DNA of 64,000 bases, taken from positions 496,001 to 560,000 of the forward strand of contig JAHQIY010000004.1 of NCBI GenBank assembly GCA_019054805.1, given 5' to 3'. The position numbers and the translations under genes were made by a program. The DNA comes from Brachionus manjavacas. Lineage: Eukaryota; Rotifera; Eurotatoria; Ploima; Brachionidae. Positions within the stretch are counted from its first letter, which is position 1; every line of letters starts with the position of its first letter. The notes under the pieces were generated by a model. It saw only the letters and a list, made by a program, of their open reading frames with translations. It was not told the DNA's origin and ran no database searches. This document shows, one piece after another, positions 32,401 through 47,400 of the stretch.

Positions 32401-35400
32401 AAAAAAATATTATTTAGAATTTAATGTTTTGATGATATAATTTCCTTATTTGAAAATTTTTTTAGAAAAATTTGGCCCATCAAAAACTTAAATTGCTTTA
32501 CCAAAATTTAAAAAAGAAATTGAAAATAAAACAAAATCTTTAATATATGAAAAAAGTAATTAGATTTATAAAATTAAAAAAAAACAAAATAATTATTAAT
32601 TGAAAATATTAAAAATTGAAAAAAATGTTTACCCAAGATTTCTACTAAAATAAAAAGAACACAAAAGATTGAGAAAAACCTTTGATGAATAAAAAAAAAT
32701 TATTATAGAATAAAAATATTTTCCTATGAATTTAAACAATATAAATTAAAAAAAAAAATCGCATGAACTTAAGTCATGTCAGAAGAATTTACTGGATCAG
32801 CAGCAACATTTTTATCAAAATGGAGTCTTACAACTTACTTAGTAGGTCCTTCATTTTGCCAGCAAAAATTCTAAAAATTCCAGTCAAAAATGCTCGTTCT
32901 CTAAAGACATTTAAATTTTTAATACTTAATCTTTACAAGTACTTTTTCATTTATTTTTTTAATATAAAGCTTTTAAGAATAAAGTGTTTATTTAAACTTT
33001 TTCAGCATTCCAGAAGTGAGCATTTTTTCAAAAATGAAAGAACAAATTTTAAAAATTAAAAAAATAAAATTCTAAATTATTTAACAAAAAAGTTTGACGT
33101 AAGATAGAAATTAATTTTATAAAATTTAATATTTTGAAATTTAATGTATTTACGCAGGAAATAAAATGTTGACTCATTTTAATTTTAAACATCTTGATTC
33201 CTATTTTTTAGATTAAATTAACTTTTAAATTAAACACTTTTTTTTTAACTAGTTTTTTCGATTATATAACAAAAAAAAATATATTTTTTTTAATTAAATT
33301 TTCACATTAAAATCTTAATTACATTTTTATCAAATAAATTATTTATGCTTTAGAGTTAATTCATATTAATTACAAAAATTCCAAGCCATATTCTTTCCTA
33401 ATTTGATTTTTATTTAATTTTAATTGTTCTATGAAAATAAAAATACAAAATATAGGAGATTCAGACAGACAATATTTTTTAAATAGATCTCATTTTCTAA
33501 AATTAAACATCAATCATCATAGAAAATTTTTTTAGACGACTTTGTTTATAATCGAAATCAGGAAACGCCTGGACATTTTTTTGACAATTTTTTTATTAGT
33601 TGCGAAGGGCTAAAATAAAAACCTAATCCACGACAAAATTAATTGAGTTTGGGGATTTATGAAGGTCTTAAAACATATTATTTTTGTGCTTGCGTCATAG
33701 ATTAGCTTTGATTTTAATGACAAACTCTAATTTATCCGACATGTCAGGTATGATCGGAAACAGGCCTTATTTTGCTACAAGTATCAGGCAGATTTTAGGA
33801 TTTTTTGAAAACCGATCTCTAAATCACAATTTATTAATTAAATCAATAATCTAAACATTATGTCTATTTTATTTTTATTCAAAATTTAAATCTAAAATAT
33901 TTGATGGCTTTTGATTCTAATTTGTTTTTTATTTCCTAATTTATTTGCTAATTAAAAAAATCCAAACAAAAAAATAATTAAATTCTTAATTTGGATTTTC
34001 AGCATTATCGCATTTTAAAAAATTCATATCACTTATTCTTCCAAACGGTAGATTGTATTATTAGTATTATTATTTTTTTCAAAAATCGTCGCCATATTCG
34101 GCGATGATAAAAATTGAAATATAAAAGAGAAATTAAGAGAAAAATTTTCACTTCTCCGATTTAATCCGACAAAAAAAATTTTATGAATATTTTTAAAAAT
34201 ATAAATTTTTGGTTAAAATTAAATTTTTTTTATTTTTTGTCACTAGTTGTTCCATGAATTACTAGCAAAAGTCTTGTGATAATCTTTAAATTATAGTTTT
34301 TAATTATTTCTTTTTTGAGTATAAAAATAAATAAAATTTTTAAATTTTTTTTTCACAAAAATATCTACAAAAAAACTTTTTTTTTTACAAAGGTTTTACT
34401 GGAAAAAAAATCCTCGCCATGTTTCATGAGGTTGGGCGGAGTTGTCTTTTAGCCTCTCTCTAATCTTTTTTAGTCGAATTTTACAAATTAATCTATTGAT
34501 TAATAGAAGTCAATTAATTAAAAAAAGTGCGAATTTTATTTGATTAAATTTTTGAAAAATTTTTATAAAAAAGTCCACAATTTTAATGTAAATTCTCGAA
34601 TTTGAACTTAAAGAGTTTAAGTCAAGAAAAAATAATACAATTTAATTTATTTTAAAGTTTTATTTAAAATAAACCAAAAGTAAATAAAAATAATAAAGTA
34701 GTGGTTTATATTGAAGTTGGTTGTTAGCGTGCGCTCCCTGCAGTTAAGACTAAAATATACTTAAATGCGGACTAAAGAGAAAGAGTCAACGAAAACAAAT
34801 TTTCTGAGAACGAGCCCAATTATAAAAAAGTTGAAAAAATAACGAATTTAAAAATATTTTATTAAAAAACTACAAAAAGAAAAAAGAACAATAAATAAAA
34901 TAATTAAAGGCTTTCCTTCGGAACAATTTATCTTTTATTTACTTTTTTATAAAAGTCAAAAGTGTGGTAAACTTAGTAAAATAATAGCAAACTAAAAAGT
35001 TGAAGAAATATTCTAATTTAAAAAAAATTAGCAAGAAATCAATAAAAAATTCCCATGCTTTTGGAACGCTTAGTATTGTTGTATGGTCATGCGATATGAT
35101 GTATTTAAAAACAAGACTTAATTAAAAGTCCCAAATTAAAGTCCAAGTCATTAAAAAAAAAATTCCAACAAGAAATGAAATCAAAAAATATCGGTGATAC
35201 CTTGTGGAATTATACAGGCTTCAAGTCAAACAAAAATGAAGATAAGTACTGTTATGATTGAAAATAATGAATCTAAAACATGTGAAAAATGTGGCTTAAT
35301 TATGAAAAAAAAAAATATTTTTATTGTGATAATTGTTAATTTTTTTTATTTTTAGAGGTGAGTATTAACTTTTTGCGGTTTTATAATGAAATTGCTTTCT

Positions 35401-38400
35401 TTTTTTATAAATTGATGTAATTTTTTTTTATTTGAATTTTTTTTTTTTTATTTTGCTACTTTTTTAATAAAAAAATAGTCTTTTATTAAATTTGAGGTAC
35501 TAAAAAACTTTTTTTCAATAATATTTAGCCTTTTATTTCAGCGTTCTTTAATTTCGTCTACCAGTATTTTAAAATTTAACTTAGAATCAAATTTAATACC
35601 AAGAAACTTGATTTCTTTTTGGCTCACTATTCTGTTTCCATAACTTTTTAAGCTTAGATTACCACTCTCTTTCTTGGACTTGGAAAAGACTACTGGACAT
35701 GATTTTTCAGCTGATATCCTTATTTTCTACTTAAACATGTATTTTCTTTTTTCTAATGAAATGAGGAAAAAAGGAAAATTTTTTTAATTTGAGTCATTTT
35801 TTAGAGTAAAAATTTTCGAATAGAAGAAACACTTTGTTAGCGTCAGATTTTGAAAAATTAGTTGTCAAGAGCACATAAAATTTATACTTGCTCACCTTCC
35901 GAAAGAATAACTATAACTTTTATATATGTTAATAATTTAAAATTTGCTTCTTCATTTTTTTTCAAAATTGTTATTATGTGGCTTAAAGGAATGACTAAGT
36001 CTACATCCCAACCGTCCAAGACTTGGCCCAAATTATTTTTTAAATAAATAGATGAAATGAAGTTTTATACAAATAAATTTTTTTAATATAAATTAGAAAA
36101 CACGAGTTCAAGGTGGGCTTTTTTTAGTCAACCATTAATTGTCAAAGTCTTCTAGATTTTTTTACAATAAAAATTATTCAGCAGGTGTCCAAAAACGAAT
36201 GTTCAAAATTTTGATAAGTAAAAAAATATGTAATATGTAACTGACCGATCTGACAAAATTAAAATAATTTTACATTTTCATTACAATATTTTCTGATATT
36301 TTTTTGTGCCACATTTCAGAAACTCTTTCTAAAAATTAATTCTTTTTAATTTTCTAAAATATTGTACATTAAAATAAAAAATATAAAAGTATTATAAAAA
36401 CAAACCAAATCAAACTAAAATTAATACTTTATATCGTTTTATCAGTGTTTATTCATTATGTAAAATTGTAGGATAAAAAAGAAGAAAAATTCTAATGAAT
36501 CTCTAAAAATTCTCAAAGACATAAACAAACAAAGAAGGCTTCAAAATTCGATAGACTCCTTAAATGCTTAATTAATTAAAAATTTAAAATAATAAAAAAT
36601 ACTCTTTACTAAAAATAAAATTAAAAAAAATTCAATGCAAAGCAATCAATTATTCCACCAGACACAAAAATCGAGGAGCTTTTTGAATTAATTAATCTAA
36701 AATGTGTTCCTAGTCGAACTCATTAAGCAATAGTTAAAATTCACGTCCAAAAAATAAAAATATAGAAAACTAAAAATTTTGTAAATTTATTTTACCGATG
36801 ATTCAATTTCTAAATAAACAAATTTTAGCTCTTGGACTGATCCCTCTCTCTCTCTCATCTTCTAAAATAAGCCACTTTTTATGTTCGCTAATTTATCTTT
36901 TAGTTTCTGATGTTTGATGGAAATCAAAAAATGAATGCTAGTCAAAAAGAATTCAAAATCAATCTTAAATTACTTAATTTTGTGTTAATTTATTTTTCAG
37001 GCACTCTTAAATTTGTCTCGAAGCTGAGTTAGAAAGTATTTTAATATAAAAGAAACACTCGAAGAACTACTTTGGCAGAATTTTTATCAAATTTGACTAT
37101 TTTCTTCATTTTCTCCATTTTCAACATTTGTTCTTCAATTGTTCATAATTTCATTTCACCTAATAAAATCTATTTCATTTTAAATAATGCAAGCTAATTC
37201 ATTTTAGTCACTAAAACTTAAATCCATGTTCTATTTTAATTTAAGGTGCCCCAAGTCATAAACACTAGTTTTGGATTTAAAATTTTTAGCTTTTCCAAAA
37301 ATTTGAAATCTAATGTAATTTTGTGCGTAGAACTCGAATCTGAAATCATTTTTTTCATATGTCATCTTATTTTTGCTGAATTGCATGAAATAAAAATACA
37401 AATTTAGTGCATAAGTTTGAACTGATTTTTTCGAAAAATTAAACTGACTTGGAAACTTAATTTTTTTTTCTTCAGATAGTAGAGGAAATGTACTTTCTAA
37501 TCTTGTGAATTTTTTTTCACCCATTCAATAAAAATCCCTAACAATTGAAACGCAAAGTTTTGAAAAAATTCGATGATTTAGCATTTTTGGCGTTTTATTT
37601 CTCCCGTAAAATTATTTCAAAATAGATAATTTTTTTTTATTTAAGAGAACTAAGTCTCTTCTAAAGAAAAAGATGGGGTTTGTTGATATCTTGTCTTAAA
37701 AGCATTCTATTTAGAATTAAAATCAGTAAAATATTAAAAAAATGATCAAGATTTCAACAAGTTCTTAGACTTAATTTTAGAGGCCATAAATGAATATAAA
37801 AATATAGATTTGAATATTAAGCTATGGAATAGATTCTGGAGAGCTTTGGAAATGTATCAAAGTGGTGCAAGCTATCAAAATGTCTTAGAAAAGCTATTTG
37901 GAGCAAAATCGAGTAGTAAAGTTATTTCTCATAAAAAAAGCAAAGATTTTAATGCATTAATATATTCAGAACAAAAAATTTCCTATATGAATCTATCTAA
38001 AAACTTTATATTTATTACATAGGTATCTTTAAATGCTTGTATTTTACTAAATAGACAATATTATCCTAAAAGCCCACCTATTCCTATTTCTTAATAAATT
38101 AGCTTTAATTTAAGCCCAAAATCACCCTACTTGAAAAAAGTCTTATATACGAAATAAAATTTAAAGGCATATTTTAAAAAAAAAACATTTTTTTCTAAAA
38201 ATCGCCAAAAAAAAGGGAAAATAAACTAATGGATGATAAAAAACGACTAATCCGAGTAAATATAGGGTAAATTTTCATAAAAAAAAAAAAGTAGATTTCT
38301 ATATGCTTCACATTTTATGAAACAAAACGTTTTTTTGAACCCCCCCCTGAAACTCGGGTATAAGATATAAGAACCCAACTTTTTCACTAATAAAATCGAA

Positions 38401-41400
38401 TTCTGCGACATAATTAACCTAAAAAAAGTTTTTGGGGTGAATTTTTGATAATCCTAGCTAAATAGTGTTTATGACTTGGGGCACCTTACAATTTATACAT
38501 TTTTTTATTTTTTTTTTATTTTATTTTCATCACCCAAGAGGTGTTTTTGGAAAAAATTGAATCAAGAAAAAACGAATTATTTTAACAAAAATTTTTTCAG
38601 TAAACCATCAATCTATTGCTTTCCAAAAACGCCTACAGTTTAAATCAAAAACGCTAAATTTTTGGTAGACATGACTTCCGCTAAAGACCCAGTCTAAAGC
38701 ATTTGGCAAGAGAATTATCCAGACTTGCTTTTAAGTCACAGGTTAAAGTCAAATTTGAAAATTTGAATTTTTTTTAAATTTGGTCTAAAAAAGATAGGGA
38801 TCTTACCTTATACATTAGTGAAATAAAATAGACAGAAGAAAGTTAATGTCAGACAAGCGTTGAAAACAGGATTTAAAATGCGTGCTGACAAAAATTTTAT
38901 TCGCATAAAAAATTAGTGAAGTAAAGAAGACTTATTTGTTTTTTTATGTTTATTATCTGAAATAAATGAAAAAAAATACAAAAGGAATGTTTAGAAAATT
39001 TTCGAGAATTTGCGTAAAAAATTTTTTTTCAAATTTCGTTTGTCTTCACATTCAATATTTTCAACTAAATAATTTTAAAGCAATTAGAAAATTTTTTTTT
39101 ATTTACTAAATCATCACTTTTTGGCCAAATCATTAAGAATTTTACAAATGAAGTCACATAATTTTTTTATTTTTATTTTAGCTGAATTTTATAAGATTCA
39201 ATTACTGCCTTTATTCATATTCTTATTTTCTTAATAATTTATCTTGCTAATTAATTTCTATTTCTATTTGGTTTAAAATTTTGTGTTCGAATTACAAAAT
39301 GTATCCTATGTTGAACTAACATTGAAAAAGTGCGATGTTTCAAATATTTTTTTCAGTTTCAAAAAAAAAATTTTTTAAATTTTAAAACATGAAAAACTTT
39401 GTTTTTTTTTCAAATTTTGACTTTGGGTTTGTGATATGATTATCCTTAAAGATAATCTTTTTGTACTTTTTGTACTTTTTCTAATTATTTTATTTGGTCC
39501 TGTTACTTTTTGTACTTTCTGTACTTTTTGTTCTTAATGGTAATAAAAAAACCTTTTATTAATCAATATTTTAAATTTTATATTTAACTAATATTTTTCT
39601 TAACTTCAGCATACCCGAATCCCTAAACCAGGGCTCCGCCCCGGACCCTGTTTAAGTTTTTGTAAAATGATTAAAATTACCATTAATCACAAAAAGTACA
39701 AAAAGGAACAGGGCCAAATAAAATAATATTCTGAAAAAGTACAAAAAGTACAAAAAGTACAAAAAGAAACAGGGCCAAATAAAATAATATTTTGAAAAGG
39801 TACAAAAAGTACAGAAAGGAAAATGATTTTTTAAAAGTTTGATTTCATTGTCTATCCATAGTTTTTTCATATGTTTTTATTCGGAAGGAGCATTTGCTCG
39901 GTAAAAAAATAAAAAAATGAATTGTTTTAAAGTTAAAAAAAGAATTTCCAATATTTTTTTCAAATTTCCAAACAAAAATTAAATCACTCTATTTCACCAA
40001 AGAGTTTAATTTAAAATTTGAAAGTGCTTAAATACTTAAATTTTTTTTTTTTTTTGAAACAGAAAAATAAATTTAAACATCGCACTTTTTCAATGTTATT
40101 TCAACATTTGATACATTTTGTAATACAAACACAAAAAATGAAACCATTTTTTAGATTTTTTTTAGAACAATAAATTTACTGCTGATAGCCGAGATTTTTG
40201 AGTCAAAATCAGAAGATTTCTCTCAGAAAATAAGTTTATCTTAATTTGATTTTTTATCAGCTGATAAATCACTAATTAGAACTTTTTTCTAAATTTGACC
40301 AATTTATCTGATTCAAAAGTTCAAAATTTGAGTTTTTACTTAAACTATGCTACAAGAATTTTTAAAATACATTTTTTGGCCTTGTTGATTCAATTTATTT
40401 CTCTTTATTTTAAAAATCTTAAAATTCTAGTCTGATTATAAAACATATTTAATTTTAAACAATAAAAAATAAGATGCATTAAAATTAATGATTAAAATTT
40501 GCACAAATTATGACCATCTTTGGTGTTTTCTTGCGCTGTTTTTTTCTCTGATTTTACATTTTTTTTTTGGTTTTTTAATTTACTGGGTATTTCTTTCTTC
40601 AATTACAGCTAAATAAGGACCTGGAAAAAAAGTGAAATAAATACACCAACGAACAATGGCTCATTGAGTAGAAAATGAAGATATCAGCTGAAAAATCATG
40701 TTCAGTTGTCTTTTCCAAGTACAATAAAGAGAGTGGTAGCCTTAACTTGAAAATTTATGGAAATAGAATAGTGAGCAAATGTAATGCCTCGCGTGAGTTT
40801 CTGATCCGTCACGGTTGTTTTTTTAATATAATTATTTTTTTTAGTCTGTTTATCTAATTATTTTAAAAATACAATTAATAAATTTACGAAAATTGGAAAG
40901 TTATGGGAGTTTTTCTATTTAACTATTCTAAAAATAACTTCAAGGATAAAATTTTTTAAATTTTTTTTTTTACTTGAATTTACATCTTTACGCCTCCCCT
41001 TTTACGGAAAAATATTTTCTCTAAGATTTTATTTAATTTTTTTTTTGGAAAATTTTTTACAATCTTTACAAAAAATAGAAATTAGGTTTCTTGTTATTAA
41101 ATTTGATTTTAAATATCATATTGGTTTTAAACCACATGATGATGAAGATCAAAAGATGGATGCCATCCATGAAAATGTCTAAAAAATATTGATATGGATA
41201 TTGACATAGTTGTAACAGACAGCAAGAAAACAAATATGAAAAACACTATCGATACTAAATGTTCCATGATTCAAAAACACTGTGAAAATTGTGACATCAG
41301 TATTTTTAATTCTTTTAATGAAAATTTATGAAAATTGTAAATTTAAAAAAAAAAAAAATTTAAAATCTAAACCCAAACTAATCTAACTTTTATCGGAAAA

Positions 41401-44400
41401 AAGTTTTTAATTTTTTTACATTCTGTGGTATCAAAAATCAATCATGTGGTTGAAAGGAAAGACTAAGTCTTCATTCCTACCGGCCAAGACTTCACCTAAA
41501 TTTTTTTTAAATAAATAAAATAAGACTGGGCGTATTTTCTGACATCAAAAATAAAAGATTTTAGCTGTTCATTTTCTTTTGAGTTCTGTTTAATTTTTAT
41601 TTATTGATTATATATCGGACTATATAATTTAATTTATTAAAAAATATATTTTATAATTAAAAAAATACCAAAAATTGAATATTCAAAAACTCCTAGTTTT
41701 GCTTCTAATAAATACTTGTATATTTTTTAAAAAATTTTTTAAAAATACATAATTTTTTATTTATTCTTAATCATTAATTTAAATTAAATTGATTTAATTT
41801 GTAATTTTTTATGGAATATTAAAAGAGATACTATTGAAACCCTTTTTTCTAAATTAATAAATTTACTAACAAAAATCTTGCTATGGTGATTAGATCAATT
41901 AGTAATAGCTAATTAATTATTTTAAATAAAATTCCGATAGAGGAAAATAATTTCAATTTTATTTTTTTAATATTTAAATTTCCGTTTTTTTTTAAACTAC
42001 TGACGTTTAGTGTCAACAAAATGAGAAAAAATTTAGTTGATTTTGTAATTTCAAATCTTCCGATCGCATTGAGAAAGTTTTGACACAAACAGGAAAATAT
42101 TACAAATCGTTCTTGATTTTTTTATAAATTTTGAGTGTAACTTTGATAAAATTTTTACTAACAATTTAACTCAAAATTAAAGTCTACAAAAATTCTGCAA
42201 ATTGATTTCATATCTATTTTTAACTTTTTTTCCCAACAACTTTTTCGAGTTTATTTTTCACTTATTTATTGTTTATTTAAAAACTTACACAAAATAAATG
42301 AACTTTAAAGTCAAATTTTAAAAAAGTTAAACAGTGAAAAACTCCCAAGAATAAAATATAAAATGGATTTAAAATAGATAAATTTAATGACTATTTAATA
42401 AATTTTTTGCGTGACAAAATAAAAAAAAATTAAAAAAATGGTTTTGCTGGTTTCAATTTAAACGCTTCAAATGCGTTTAAATTTAAATGCGTTGTTGATT
42501 TTTGATAATGAGTTCAAAAAAGTTAATTAAAAAAATATTTTAGGAAAACACTAAATTTGAACAAACTTTATTTCTTGATTAAATGAGAATATGAGTTTTG
42601 TAAAGTTATAAAAAAAAAATTTAACTTTAAAAATATTTTTCTGTTTCATAAAGTTAAAAACTTTACTTTAATTCAATATTAAATGAAATTCACATAGGCT
42701 TGGATCTGAACAGTTTGGTTCCGCATATAAACCTGTCTTTTTAATTTTTCTGATTAAGTATCAAGTTGAACTACAATTTCAATTATTTTTGGAGCAATTT
42801 CTATTGACTTTATCAATTCTAAAGAATATTACAAAAATTTATAAATTAATTTTATTGTTTATCTAAAATTGTTTGTTTATTGAATTTGAAGAAAAATTGA
42901 ACGCTAAGAAAAAAAAATACTAATTTGTAGAATTTTTTTTCTCTATAATTTGAAACTAAGAAATATAATTAACTCCTAATAATTTAAAATCAAAAAAATT
43001 CCTAAAAAAAAAATTCAGTTCAAAAGTTTAAATATTCGGATCATCTAAAAGATTGAACAATTACACCAATTTTTACACACCTTTATGATTAATTCTTACA
43101 CATCTTCTAAATTTGAGTAAATTTTGCTTTTAAACTTTTTAATTTAAATACTCACCAAATCCTCGTGTCCTTTCAAAACAACATTACCATAAAATCTTAA
43201 TTTTGCTTTTACCGTAATGAGATTTCTTTGAAAAAAGATTAAGAGTCTCATACAGCGGTGAGAAAACGACTCCTAAGCATAAACGATAGACAAAAAAGAC
43301 GCACATGGTGTAAACATATACTTGGGCATATACCATTGCCTCAGCAAGTGACGGGATCAATGAACAGATCATTGATGTTCTGCCATGGTGTACCCGTTCA
43401 CCAGATCTCAATTATTAAACTTTAAACATCGAGTTGAATGATTTATAAATCCAAATACAAACTAAAACTACAAATAGACAACCAATTGATCCCTCTAGAC
43501 CCCTTTCCAATCTTTTGAGCGTAAGCTCTTTCAGATGAAAAAAATTAAAACAGTTTTAAAATATTTATGCCAAGAAGAACTATTCCCTCTAATTTATATT
43601 TTAAATGCTAATAAAAATAAAATAGATAAGATCTTAAGAGTTTTTCAATATTTTAAAAAATCAAAAATAACTTTTACAAATCTCAAAATTAACGCTAACG
43701 TGGCTGAAAGCGAGAATTAATATTCATTCCAAACAGCCAAGGGATTTTGTCCCAAATTATTTTTTAAATAAATAAAATTAATAAATAAATAAGAGTCAGA
43801 AAATTTTTGTATAATTTGGAAGCAGCTACATGGAGGAGTGGGATTCGTAATAAATCTAGAATCAAAGCCTCTTTGATACTCCGAAACAAGTCTTTTAGTT
43901 AATGGAACTGAATAATCAGGAGCATTACGAAGGTAATTTTCTAAGAGATTGCTCAATCTGTGGTCAATTTTACTAATATTCAATTTATTTTCTGCTTCAT
44001 TAAATAATGATTTAGAGGAGGTTCTGTGAGCAAGTTTTAGAATGCATCTAACAACAGTATTTTGAATAACTCTTAACTTTTGTAAACCTGAATCGGAGAA
44101 TGAGTTAAGACATGGAAAATTATAATCCAGAATTGAGTCAATAAGTGCCTTGTAAAGACTAGCTGGTTTATTATTGAGCTTCTTTTCTAAGATAAATTAT
44201 TATTATTATTTATTTCAAAAAAACACCACTTGGGTAATGAAAGTAAAAATAAAAATCAAGAAAGAAAAAAAAATTCGAAAAGTTAAATAGGAATAATTTC
44301 ATTTTTTTTTACCAGTGATGTCGACAAATATGTCGCTATTTGTAAAGCGAATAATAGAAAACTGTCGACCATTGTGACTATTGCCGGATCACCAATGGCC

Positions 44401-47400
44401 GGGACCAGTCATAGACTATTATTTTTCCCAGGTACTAACTGACACTCGTCAGGTAGCCGTTGCACGCACTATAAACATTGCTGCCTCCTAGAGGCACTTT
44501 TATTAGTCTTCTGGGGGCCTTTATCCTCGTAGCTAGATGTAATGTAAACATTACATTCGTTGGGCTAAAAAGAAGGACTTTGTTCCATTCTGCGCTGTCC
44601 GAGGCTCTCCTCAAATTATTTATTTATTATTATTATAATTATTAAATGATTTAAGGTTAAATAATTGATTATTTTTTTTTTAAAAAATTCATTTTCAATA
44701 CTTTTAAAATCCTTAGTCAAATAAGGCAACTTGAAGTTTATGATTATGGTCACATGATCAAAACTTAATAGATTAAAATTAAAATCTAAATAAAAGTGAA
44801 GAAAAAAGCTTATTTAAAATACTTTTTTATTAAACACAAAATGTTTATTATTTTGGTTAAATAGAAAAAAATCTTTTTTTTTCAATTGATCTTTAATTGA
44901 TTTTTATAAAATATTTTTTTGAAAATTTTAAAGAACAAATTTAAAATCCACATTAAAGCATCCAAATTATGGCTTCAAATGATGTTTTAATATTAATTAA
45001 CTATTGATTAAAATATATTACAGCGAAAAAAATTCATATTATTTTCTTCCTAATTAAAGATTAAACAAATCATGTTTAATAAAGTTAAATTTAGTATTAA
45101 AAAATTGATAAAAATACCATTTTTTAGAATCAAAAATTAAAAATTTTGATCTGAAATTTTCATTCGATCATAAACTTCAATTTGGCTCGAATAACTCAAA
45201 AAATAAGAATCCAATGTAGTCAATTTTTTTCTCTTTTATTCAAAACCTTGAGTCTTCTTCATCCTCTTACACAAAATCAATAATTTTAAACCAGATGAAA
45301 GCAGATTAAAATGAAATCTTTTAAGTTTTAAATAAAACCAGTGTTCAAATTAACCGATTTAAAGGATTAACTCTTTAGGCTTTTTTTTTAACTCATCTTA
45401 CCTTCATTCTTTAAAAACTACAATATGATAGAAGATCTTAAAACAGCTTTCTGAACATTCGAATATTCATTATTATCTATCAACTTGCTAGGCTCTATTT
45501 GAGCCATTACAGTGATTACAAAACTGCTACATTGAACTCTTCAAGCTAATGTTAATTGATTAAAAACGATATTCAACATGTTTATAACATAAACATGTTG
45601 GAAAAAGTACAAGAAAGGGCTACAAAATTGGTTGACGACTTTCACAGTGCTGAATATGAAGAAAGACTCAAACAACTATCAATAGACTCTTAAGTAAGAG
45701 ACGTGTTCGTGGTGACTTAATCCAGTTCTTTAAAATTATCCATGGTTATGAGAGAGTGAATCTTGTTAATGGAATCAATTATGCGAATAACAACCTTGTG
45801 ATCAGGGGAAATCAGTTCAAGTTAAATCGTGAATTGACTAAAACCAGTCAGAGCAGACATACACTTTTAATAAATCGAATTGTACCAATATGGTATAAAT
45901 TTCCTAATGAAATAGTAGCAGTGAAAAGTTTGAATAGTTTAAAAGCGCAATTAGACGAATGGATGAATGAAAAACTACTAAGGCTCTTTTTTGGGCTAGG
46001 TACTTACTGTACCGCATCTCAATGCAGCAGTTTATACAACTACTACTACTACCAGCACTACTATTTCACTAAAAAGTTAAATTTCAAATATGAAAACACT
46101 TGCAATATTCACTTAAAATTATTTTATTTGAAACTGAAAAAATGCTTGAAACATCGCAATTCAGCAGTGGATACATCTTGTAATTCAAACACAAAAATCA
46201 AACCAAATACAAAAGTAAATTCAAAAAAAGTTGATAATCTATAGAAAAAATAAAAAAAAAAATAAAAAAAAATAAAAAATCAAAACTGATCTCATCTAAA
46301 CTCTTAATTGAACAAAACAAGCCAGTTCTAGCTAAATTAAAAATTAATTTCTCTTCTAAACTATATTAATACCTTTTTGAACAATTGATTTAAAAATTTG
46401 AATTTAATTTTAGTGAAATATGCAAGATGATACTAAATTATCTAATGTTTACAAATTATCATTTTTTGCCGAAATCGGTAAAGTAATCTAGACAAGAAAG
46501 GTAAGATTTGATATCACTGGAGCCCAAGTAGTAATATCATTTCAACCTTCTAAAATTACAAGAATATAATTAAAATGAATTTTTAGGAAGACTGTGACCA
46601 AAATTATTTTTAAATTCCATAAAGGTATTCTTGACAGTAATTGTTCAAGAAAATAATTTTACTATCGGGGCTAGGGTCGCCACAGTCAATTAGAAAGAAG
46701 CTAAATGCAACTGACAAAATTTTTTAAGCAAACATTTAGTCGATTTTGTAATCAGATTAAAATATGTCAAACCATCAACAGCAGCAAAAGATGTACAGAT
46801 TGGCGAATAACTTAAAAGAGTAAGACCAAATAAGGCAACCAAAGCACTTTTTTAAGTCTAAAACAAAAAATTATTTTATCATTATTTTTCCGAATATTTA
46901 AATTTATTCTTTCTACCAGGAGCTAACGAGTTTTTGGAAATACTGAGGAACTGTCGACCATCTGTTGATCCTTTAAAAAAAAGATATCATGGTAAATTCA
47001 GCAGTGGATACATCTTGTAATTCAAACACAAAAAATCATACCAAATTCAAATATAAATAAAAAAAAGTTGATAATCCTAAAATTTACTTTTTAACACTAT
47101 ATATCAATTGTATACTAAATAAAATTCTTTCTTCTCCTATTAGAATTTGTTTCCAGTTTTTTTTATTCTTGTAAAAATTAATTAACTTTTTTAACCCTAA
47201 AATTTTTATTGTATATTTCTATCAGTGTTTTATCTCATTTTGAGCAACGAGCTACCATAGGCGACCTCTCATGTAGGCCGCCTCTGCAAGCTAGTCTTGC
47301 TGTAGCTAAAAATAAAAAAAAGTCAAAAATAAAAACTGATCTAATCTAAACTCTTAATTGAACAAAACAAGGCTGTTCTAGCTAAATTAAAAACTAATTT

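Noticed and set aside
37231-37524. 97-codon minus-strand ORF MGEKKF...
   Set aside because: Spans the terminal repeat of the TA-flanked transposon; Lys/Phe/Asn-rich composition expected by chance.
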